Assembly: GCA_900754775.1 (NCBI GenBank)
Contig: CAAEDZ010000011.1
Span: 1 to 8,412, forward strand
Source of the DNA: Clostridia bacterium
GTDB lineage: Bacteria; Bacillota_A; Clostridia; Christensenellales; Aristaeellaceae
Length of the DNA: 8,412 nucleotides
Direction: 5' to 3'
Positions 1-6,243 of this stretch are shown piece after piece. The number at the start of each line of letters is the position of its first letter. The stretch's first letter is position 1. The notes under the pieces were generated by a model. The model did no database searches. It saw nothing but the letters and a program-made list of their open reading frames with translations, and had not been told where the DNA came from. Both the position numbers and the translations under genes were made by a program.

Positions 1-17
1 GTTTCGGGGATGAAGCC

Positions 18-1530
<1,513 letters not shown>

Positions 1531-1618
1531 GCGCCGAAAGGTAAAGAACAAAAAGTTCACGCGGGGACAGAGTGGGCAGACCGGCAGAGCGATGAGAAAG
1601 CCCGCAAGCCAAGGAAGG

Positions 1619-1673
1619 CAACCTGCCGCCAAGGGAGCTTACATGGACGTAAGGGACCGCAAGCGGCAGGTTG
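1619..1673. repeat. Imperfect palindrome with ERIC-like core
   Basis: An outer inverted repeat of 11 bases, CAACCTGCCGC (1619-1629) against GCGGCAGGTTG (1663-1673), encloses an inner one, CTTAC (1638-1642) against GTAAG (1649-1653), with a 6-base loop. The core GGAGCTTACAT followed by GTAAG-N-GAC resembles, by eye and from memory, the centre of enterobacterial ERIC elements (GGAGCTTACAT, then GTAAGTGAC). The palindrome fits an intergenic MITE-like or structured-RNA repeat. The element borders are not clear; related sequence may extend to about 1561 on the left and into the adjoining terminator on the right. The structure is seen directly; membership of a repeat family is inferred and needs other copies in the genome. 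Confidence 0.5.
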
Positions 1674-1686
1674 TCTGACGCGGGAA

Positions 1687-1728
1687 GCAAAAATTGCCAC
1701 TGATTTTCATTATCAGGGCAATTTTTGC
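1687..1728. terminator. Bidirectional intrinsic terminator
   Basis: GCAAAAATTGCC (1687-1698) pairs perfectly with GGCAATTTTTGC (1717-1728). The stem continues after one bulged A (1699) as CTGAT/ATCAG (1700-1704 and 1712-1716) around a 7-base loop. In either direction this reads as a GC-containing stem followed by five T residues, the form expected of an intrinsic terminator. On the minus strand it lies 70 bases beyond the stop of the secreted-protein gene and should end the upstream operon before the guaB promoter. No plus-strand gene needing termination is visible, so the reverse activity may be incidental. Confidence 0.8.
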
Positions 1729-1754
1729 GGTTGTGGGCTTTATCGGCGCTCTGA

Positions 1755-1778
1755 CGCCCCGCCGGGATGGGCGGGGCG
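1755..1778. other. GC-rich hairpin in the 3' untranslated region
   Basis: CGCCCCGCC (1755-1763) pairs with GGCGGGGCG (1770-1778) around a 6-base loop, 20 bases after the stop codon at 1798-1800 on the minus strand. No T tract follows in that direction, so it is not a canonical terminator; it may protect the 3' end or aid the terminator 27 bases further on. Confidence 0.5.
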
Positions 1779-1797
1779 GACAGGTCGGGCGAACAGG

Positions 1798-2559
1798 TCA
1801 GGCGGCGCGCTCGAAGCGTATATCGCAGCGCATGTCGTCCAGGACCGGCGGGGTCTGCGCGGTCATGACGCCGTCTTCGCGCAGGCGAAGGGTCAGCTGC
1901 GAGCCATCCTCCATCCCGACGGTGAGCGCGCCTTCTTCCAGCACGCCTGTGCAGGTCTCGACGGTATCCGGCTCGTCGCCAACGGTCTTTGTGAAGGTAA
2001 TGGCGTCGCCCTCGATGTCTGCGGACAGCTCCATGCCGAGCATGTCCGTGAACATCTCCATGCCGCCCATGGCGATGCTGACCGCCGTCCACGAGCCGGC
2101 AAAGTCCTCAAGCGTCGCGTCCGTGCGGATGGCCACGGAAGTGACCGCCTCCGGGCGCACGAAGCGCAGTGTCGCGCCCTGCTGCCGGGCGCAGAGGGCG
2201 TCTTCCTCGGGCGTGAGCGTCAGCACAGCGCCGGAGGGCGCGGTGACAAGGACGTTCTCCCCATCCATCGCCCAGGACTCGGCGTCCACCTCCCAGCCCG
2301 TGAAGTACGACAGGGATGCGGCGTCCAGCAAGCCTTCGGTGACGGATACATGAGCGCTGCCATCGGGCTCGAGGGTCAGCTCCACTTCCCCGCCCCCTTC
2401 CGCGATGTCGTAGGCGAAGGCCAGCGATCCATCTTCCAGCGAGGCTTCCATCGAGACGCTCTCCAACACCCACGCGCCGGTGAGTGGCGCTTCCTCCGCC
2501 GCGCAGAGCGGGGCGGCGAGCAGCAGACAGGTGAGCAACAGTGCGAGTTTTCGTTTCAT
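1798..2559 (-). CDS. Secreted two-repeat lipocalin-like protein, paralogue B (function unknown)
   Basis: A 253-residue protein predicted to be exported. Residues 1-21 form a Sec signal peptide: MKRK, a leucine-rich core, then a likely signal peptidase I site near LCAA. Cys19 is preceded by Leu and does not make a lipobox. The mature part is acidic and holds two related domains of about 100 residues (roughly 28-134 and 149-250), each starting with G-A/S-W and ending in a hydrophobic strand, the pattern of small lipocalin-like beta-barrels. It is clearly homologous to the gene just upstream: LEDFAGSW and LGMEL here against LEDFNGEW and LGLTM there, and both end in FERAA. The start is fixed by GGGAGG about 7 bases upstream. 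It is probably last in the operon, 73 bases after its paralogue and before the terminator at 1687-1728. No catalytic motif is visible and no function should be assigned. Confidence 0.85.
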   Translation of the reverse strand: MKRKLALLLTCLLLAAPLCAAEEAPLTGAWVLESVSMEASLEDGSLAFAYDIAEGGGEVELTLEPDGSAHVSVTEGLLDAASLSYFTGWEVDAESWAMDGENVLVTAPSGAVLTLTPEEDALCARQQGATLRFVRPEAVTSVAIRTDATLEDFAGSWTAVSIAMGGMEMFTDMLGMELSADIEGDAITFTKTVGDEPDTVETCTGVLEEGALTVGMEDGSQLTLRLREDGVMTAQTPPVLDDMRCDIRFERAA

Positions 2560-2584
2560 GGCGTTCCCTCCCTTCGGGAAAGCG

Positions 2585-2617
2585 CATCCAGCCGTCGCGC
2601 GGGGCGGCGGCTGGATG
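2585..2617. other. Strong hairpin between the two paralogous genes
   Basis: CATCCAGCCG (2585-2594) and CGGCTGGATG (2608-2617) form a perfect 10-base stem, extendable past one wobble or mismatch by three more pairs to a 5-base loop. It fills most of the 73-base gap between the two secreted-protein genes. On the minus strand it is followed only by CGCTTTCCC, so it is at best a weak attenuator; a role in mRNA stability or differential expression is equally possible. Confidence 0.55.
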
Positions 2618-2632
2618 AATGGCGGGGGCGCG

Positions 2633-3343
2633 TCAGGCGGCGCGCTCGAAGATGATCTCGATGGTCATGCCGGATTGTTCCATGGCGAGGGAAAGGGTGC
2701 CATCCTCGCGCAGGTAGAAGGGCATTTGCACGCCGCTCTCCTCGACGACCAGCGCGTTTTCTGCCAGCTCGCCCTTGACGATGTCGCTGTTCGTGCCGTC
2801 GCTGATGGTGATGTAGCCGTTGTCAATGCTGACGTCCATCGTAAGGCCGAGGGTCTCCAGCGGCACTTCTATGCCCATGGTGAGGCCATGGGTGGCCGTC
2901 CACTCGCCGTTGAAGTCCTCCAGAGCGACGTCTTCGAGTACGGCCACCTCCGCGGCAGCCCCTATGACCGACTGGCCTTCATCCCCGGTGGAGAGGGTGA
3001 AGATCATTCCCATGCCGTCCTGTTCCGCGCGCAGGGAGCCGTCCTCGGTAAGCGTCATCGGCATTTCTTCGCCATCGGGGTCGATCACGGTGACAACGTC
3101 GCCCTCCACGCTCCACGTACCGCCCTCTTCCACAAGGCCGCTCATGCCCATCTCGGCGGTGCCGTCCTCGTTGAGGGTCATGGTGATCTCCATGCCGAGC
3201 ATGGCGGGGTCAAGCGTCATGCCATTGGCTTCCACGCCGGTGAGCGTCCAGGAGCCGACCGGGGAGAGGCTTTCCGCCGCGCCGGTCAGCGCCATGGTCA
3301 GCGCCATGAGGCAAGCGAGCAACAGTGTGAGTTTCCTTTTCAT
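2633..3343 (-). CDS. Secreted two-repeat lipocalin-like protein, paralogue A (function unknown)
   Basis: A 236-residue exported protein from the ATG at 3341-3343. A TTG five codons upstream overlaps the ribosome binding site GGAGGA (3351-3356), which sits 7 bases before the ATG, so the ATG is preferred. Residues 1-23 are a Sec signal peptide with an AxA-like exit near TGAA; the early LLAC (8-11) falls too soon to be a credible lipobox. Two homologous domains follow, about 27-118 and 140-234, each with G-S/E-W, a LG-M/L-xxx segment, and a paired ending (MPMTLTEDGSL and MPFYLREDGTL). The composition is acidic and methionine-rich. It is the paralogue of the next gene, sharing MKRKL and FERAA ends and 20 identical bases over the stop region. 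It starts 41 bases after the CapA-family gene with no clear promoter between, suggesting cotranscription. Possible roles include ligand binding or envelope stress sensing, but neither is shown. Confidence 0.85.
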   Translation of the reverse strand: MKRKLTLLLACLMALTMALTGAAESLSPVGSWTLTGVEANGMTLDPAMLGMEITMTLNEDGTAEMGMSGLVEEGGTWSVEGDVVTVIDPDGEEMPMTLTEDGSLRAEQDGMGMIFTLSTGDEGQSVIGAAAEVAVLEDVALEDFNGEWTATHGLTMGIEVPLETLGLTMDVSIDNGYITISDGTNSDIVKGELAENALVVEESGVQMPFYLREDGTLSLAMEQSGMTIEIIFERAA

Positions 3344-3384
3344 GTTCCCATCCTCCAATGTTTTCTATGTAAAGGCTCACGCCT

Positions 3385-4656
3385 CTACGTCTCCAGTACG
3401 GTAAGCCGCCCGCCCATGAGGGCGGTCACGTCGTCCACGCTCTTGCGCAGGCGCTGGTGCTGCGCATCCGACATCCCCTCCGGGGCCTCGTCGTAGCAGG
3501 GAAGGGCGGGGATGGTGGTAAAGACGCCGTCCTTTTCCCAGCAGTAGGTGGGCACGAAGCCGATGTTTTCCACGGCAAAGCCGCCTGCCTCCTGTTCGAC
3601 GAGGGTAAATTCGAGGATGATGCCGGAATCGGTGTATTCGTCGGTCATGGCGCTGTTGAAGTTGCCGAGGCTGTAGGCGACGAGCGCCTCGTGCTTCGTG
3701 CCGTCCGCCAGCGTCACCTCGCGCATGCCCGCGGGCTGCACCACGTGCGGGTGGCTGCCGAGGATGACGTCCACCCCGGCGGCGAGCAGGCGGTCGGTGA
3801 CGGCGCGCTGTTCGTCGTTGGCTTCGCGGCGGTACTCGCGGCCCCAGTGCATGTAGGCGATGACGGCGTCCGCGCCGGCTTCGCGCAGCTTCTGTACTTC
3901 GGCGGCAAAGTCCGCGTCCTCGATGTAGTTGACGCCGGACTCGCGGGCCTGCGGGTCGCTGCGCTTTTCCAGACCGTTGGTGTAATCCGTGTAGCAGAGC
4001 ATGCCCAGTTTGACGCCGCCCACTTCGACGATGTTCGGCTCCAGTTGCTCTTCTTTGGAGCGGTTGACGCCGCCGTAGGCAAGGCCCGCGGCCTCGACGT
4101 TGTCCATGGTGCGCAGCATGCCGTCGTAAAAGCGGTCGAGGATGTGGTTGTTGGCCATGGTGACGAAGTCCACGCCCGCCTCTCCCAGAGCCGTGAGCAG
4201 CTCCGGCGGGGCGTTGAACATGGGAAAGCCCGAATAGGGCTGGTCGCTGTACAGGCCCACGGTGGTCTCCAGATTGGCGATGGTGTAGTCCGCCGCCATC
4301 AGGGAGGGAGCGATGTCCGCGTACTGCGCGGAGAAATCGTAGCCCTCGCCGGGGCGGGCGGCGGCCTCCAACTGGGCCTCGTGCATCATCACATCGCCCA
4401 CGGCGCGGATGGTGACGGTGCGGGGCGCAAAGGGCGTGGCCGTCGGCTCGGGAACGGGCGTGGCCGTGGCGGGCGCGGCGGCGGCGACGGTGGGAGAAGG
4501 GCTGGGCGCGGTCTGCGCGTCCTCGCCCGCGGAGCGGAGGAAGAAGAACCAGCCGAGCAGCAGCGCGAGCGCCAAAAGCAGCACGGCGACGACCGTGCAA
4601 AACACGATCGCCGCGCGCCTGTCCTGTTTTTTGCTATGCTTGCGCGAGGAAGCCAT
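3385..4656 (-). CDS. Membrane-anchored CapA-family (PGA_cap) metallophosphatase-like protein
   Basis: A 423-residue protein of the CapA/PgsA-like family, a branch of the calcineurin-type phosphoesterase fold found in poly-gamma-glutamate capsule loci but also in many genomes with no capsule. A basic N-terminus and one hydrophobic helix (about 16-40) anchor it with the bulk outside the membrane; an Ala/Pro/Thr-rich linker covers about 48-78. Metal-site motifs typical of the family are present: GDVMMH (Asp88), NLE (128-130), ANNH (Asn170, His171), YMHWGREY (His270) and GSHPHVVQP (His302, His304), then YSLGNF (328-333). All key residues look intact. AAGGAGG at 4663-4669 supports the ATG. The start lies one base after the upstream TGA (4658-4660), so translation is probably coupled. 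No other pgs or cap synthesis genes are seen, so a role in capsule synthesis is not supported; an envelope polymer phosphodiesterase or unknown role is possible. Confidence 0.9.
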   Translation of the reverse strand: MASSRKHSKKQDRRAAIVFCTVVAVLLLALALLLGWFFFLRSAGEDAQTAPSPSPTVAAAAPATATPVPEPTATPFAPRTVTIRAVGDVMMHEAQLEAAARPGEGYDFSAQYADIAPSLMAADYTIANLETTVGLYSDQPYSGFPMFNAPPELLTALGEAGVDFVTMANNHILDRFYDGMLRTMDNVEAAGLAYGGVNRSKEEQLEPNIVEVGGVKLGMLCYTDYTNGLEKRSDPQARESGVNYIEDADFAAEVQKLREAGADAVIAYMHWGREYRREANDEQRAVTDRLLAAGVDVILGSHPHVVQPAGMREVTLADGTKHEALVAYSLGNFNSAMTDEYTDSGIILEFTLVEQEAGGFAVENIGFVPTYCWEKDGVFTTIPALPCYDEAPEGMSDAQHQRLRKSVDDVTALMGGRLTVLET

Positions 4657-4657
4657 G

Positions 4658-6016
4658 TCAGTCCTCCTTCGCCGCCGGAGACGCTTCTTCCGCCGCCTCT
4701 TCCTTGGCGGGGAGGCGCACGGTGGTCCACTCCACGCGGCGGTCGCGCACCTCGTCGACGTGTACGTGCATGCCGCACAGGTCGATGTCGAAGGTGCTGC
4801 CGTCCTCGGGCACGTTGGAAAGCTCGTTGATGATGAGGCCGCTCAAGGTGTCGATCTCATCGTTTTCGGGGATGTCCACGCCGAGGCGCTCGCGCAGGAC
4901 GTCCAAATCGCAATGGCCGGCCACGCGGAACACGCCCGGCTCAAGCTCGGTGATCTCGCGGGCTTCCAGGGGGTCGGTCTCGTCGTAGATATTGCCGACG
5001 ATCTCCTCCAAGAGGTCTTCCATGGTCACAAGGCCGCTGGTGCCGCCGTATTCATCGACGACGATGGCCATGTGGACCTTCTTGATCTGCATGTTGCGGA
5101 AAAGCACGTCCGCGCGCACGCTCTCGGGCACGAAGTAGGCCGGGCGGATGAGCGCTTCGAGCGTCTGCTTTTCTTCGCGCTCCTCGTTGAGCAGGTAGTC
5201 GCGGGCGATGAGCAGGCCCTTGACGTCATCCGCGTCCTCGCCGATGACGGGGAAGCGGGAAAGGCCGCTTGAGCGGATGGTCTCGATGATCTCATCGTGG
5301 GTGGAGTCCATCCAGATAAAGCGCATGTCCGTGCGGTGGACCATGACGTCCTCGGCGGTGATGTTGTTGAACTCGAAGATGTTCTCGATCATGTCCCGCT
5401 CGCTGGTCTCGATGGTGCCCTTTTCCTCGCCGACATCCACCATGTAGCGGATCTCCTCCTCGGAGACCTCCTCTTCTTCATCCTCGGGGCTGATGCGCAT
5501 CAGGCGCAAAACGCCGTTGGTGGACTTGGTCAGCAGCCAGATGATGGGCTTGCAGACCTTGGACATGCCGTTGATGAAGCCGCAGATCACGCGCGCAATC
5601 TGCTCGGACTTCTTCATCGCCACGCGCTTGGGGACGAGTTCGCCAAGCACCAGCGTGAAGTAGGAGATGACGACGGTGACGACCACGACCGACAGCGTGT
5701 TGATGGTCGAGGCGGGGATGGCGGTGACGCCCACGGTGTTGACAAAGTAATCGGTGATGCGGTCGGCGAAGTTGTCCGCGCCGAAGGCAGCGCCGAGAAA
5801 GCCGGACAGCGTGATGGCAATCTGGATGGTGGAAAGGAATGTCGTCGGCGTTTCGGCAATCTTCAGCATCTGCGCCGCGCGCTTGTCGCCCGCGTCCGCC
5901 TCGCGCCGGAGCTTGTTTTCATTCAGGGAGATGAGGGCGATCTCCGTCGCCGCGAAAATGGCGTTGATGGCGATGAAGACGAATTGCAACAGTATTTGAC
6001 CCGCGATTGGGCCCAA
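4658..6016 (-). CDS. HlyC/CorC family transporter-like protein (CNNM-CBS-CorC)
   Basis: A 452-residue member of the family variously named hemolysin C, TlyC, CorC or CNNM; members are linked to Mg2+ or other cation transport, and the haemolysin name is historical. Seen in order: an N-terminal CNNM/DUF21 domain (about 5-180) with hydrophobic helices at about 5-30, 58-80 and 102-125 and the TLVLGELVPKRVAM signature (121-134); an acidic stretch EDEEEEVSEEE; a CBS pair (about 220-340) with DVMVHRTDM and VDEYGGTSGLVTMEDLLEEIVG; and the CorC_HlyC C-terminal domain (about 355-435). The frame is open to 6253, but the start is placed at TTG 6014-6016: the promoter at 6051-6079 lies downstream of the upstream ATG codons, GGGGG at 6025-6029 sits 8 bases before the TTG, and family homology begins here. 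First gene of the envelope unit, overlapping the ribosome binding site of the CapA-family gene. Confidence 0.92.
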   Translation of the reverse strand: MGPIAGQILLQFVFIAINAIFAATEIALISLNENKLRREADAGDKRAAQMLKIAETPTTFLSTIQIAITLSGFLGAAFGADNFADRITDYFVNTVGVTAIPASTINTLSVVVVTVVISYFTLVLGELVPKRVAMKKSEQIARVICGFINGMSKVCKPIIWLLTKSTNGVLRLMRISPEDEEEEVSEEEIRYMVDVGEEKGTIETSERDMIENIFEFNNITAEDVMVHRTDMRFIWMDSTHDEIIETIRSSGLSRFPVIGEDADDVKGLLIARDYLLNEEREEKQTLEALIRPAYFVPESVRADVLFRNMQIKKVHMAIVVDEYGGTSGLVTMEDLLEEIVGNIYDETDPLEAREITELEPGVFRVAGHCDLDVLRERLGVDIPENDEIDTLSGLIINELSNVPEDGSTFDIDLCGMHVHVDEVRDRRVEWTTVRLPAKEEAAEEASPAAKED

Positions 6017-6050
6017 GGTGGATTCCCCCTTTTGGTATGTTATGGCTGAT

Positions 6051-6079
6051 ATTATAGCAAGGGCGGGCGCGGATGTCAA
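6051..6079 (-). promoter_or_regulatory. Consensus promoter of the HlyC/CorC envelope operon
   Basis: On the minus strand TTGACA (6074-6079), a 17-base spacer and TATAAT (6051-6056) match the sigma-70/SigA consensus perfectly. Transcription should start near 6044, about 28 bases before the TTG start at 6016. A perfect promoter implies strong, perhaps constitutive expression, and it excludes the start codons further upstream in the same frame. Confidence 0.9.
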
Positions 6080-6103
6080 GCTGGGCGCGGCGGCGGGCGC
6101 TTT

Positions 6104-6132
6104 TTCGCGGCCCTTTCGCGGCGGCTTTGCGG
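6104..6132. repeat. Short phased GCGG repeats in the divergent control region
   Basis: TTCGCGG occurs at 6104-6110 and 6115-6121, and TTGCGG at 6127-6132, spaced about 11 bases, close to one helical turn. They lie between the two divergent promoters. A bound regulator is possible, but short GC-rich repeats also arise by chance in such DNA. Confidence 0.3.
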
Positions 6133-6136
6133 AACA

Positions 6137-6173
6137 TTTCTGCAAAAAATCATGGGTATATTTCGCAAAAATC
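6137..6173. repeat. Direct repeat upstream of the fucI promoter
   Basis: TTTCTGCAAAAAATC (6137-6151) and TTTCGCAAAAATC (6161-6173) are near-identical, about 23 bases apart (roughly two helical turns), and end just before the fucI -35 box at 6176. The AT-rich repeats stand out from the GC-rich flanks and could be activator sites or an UP-like element. This is sequence pattern only; no regulator is identified. Confidence 0.4.
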
Positions 6174-6175
6174 GC

Positions 6176-6204
6176 TTGCCTTTCCGTCAGTTTGGTTATA
6201 TAAT
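6176..6204 (+). promoter_or_regulatory. fucI promoter
   Basis: TTGCCT (6176-6181), four of six consensus bases, is followed after 17 bases by a perfect TATAAT (6199-6204). The start would fall near 6211, giving a leader of about 33 bases with the ribosome binding site AAGGAGG at 6228-6234, 9 bases before the ATG. A weak -35 with a perfect -10 fits a promoter under regulation. Confidence 0.8.
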
Positions 6205-6209
6205 GAAGG

Positions 6210-6225
6210 TGATTTAACAAAATCA
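6210..6225. promoter_or_regulatory. Candidate operator over the fucI transcription start
   Basis: TGATTT-AACA-AAATCA is a perfect 6-base inverted repeat with a 4-base centre, beginning 5 bases after the -10 box and covering the expected start site. That is the classic position for a repressor that blocks initiation, for example a DeoR-, GntR- or LacI-type sugar regulator. No regulator gene is in view, and the hairpin is too AT-rich and short to act as a terminator. Confidence 0.5.
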
Positions 6226-6243
6226 TCAAGGAGGTATATATCC

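Larger units (their letters stand above)
1531..1797. other. Intergenic region between the secreted-protein gene and the guaB promoter
   Basis: No convincing coding sequence lies here: the frames that cross it are low-complexity arginine- or histidine-rich shadows without a ribosome binding site. The stretch instead holds secondary structure, listed separately: an ERIC-like palindrome (1619-1673), a bidirectional terminator (1687-1728) and a GC-rich hairpin (1755-1778). A small palindrome, GAAC-N5-GTTC at 1546-1558, lies about 16 bases upstream of the guaB -35 box. Confidence 0.7.

Noticed and set aside
2480..3496. Plus-strand open frame opposite the secreted paralogue A
   Set aside because: It is antisense to a protein with a clear signal peptide, ribosome binding site and paralogue, and its own translation shows no domain.
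3385..4656. Poly-gamma-glutamate capsule locus
   Set aside because: Only a CapA-type protein is present. The ligase and membrane partners of capsule synthesis are absent, and CapA-family proteins are common outside capsule loci.
3457..4830. Plus-strand open frame of 457 codons opposite the CapA-family gene
   Set aside because: It has a low-complexity Gly/Arg/Val composition and runs across the CapA-HlyC junction in antisense, with no start signal.
4658..6016. Haemolysin virulence factor
   Set aside because: The haemolysin name of this family is historical; the domain order is that of CNNM/CorC membrane proteins, and nothing here suggests a toxin.
6087..6105. GCGC-N8-GCGC followed by five T residues, as a terminator
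   Set aside because: The stem is only four self-complementary pairs, and no plus-strand gene ends upstream of it.
6073..6243. N-terminal extension of fucI to the ATG at 6073
   Set aside because: It would place the fucI promoter and operator candidate inside the coding region; AAGGAGG at 6228-6234 fixes the start at 6244.
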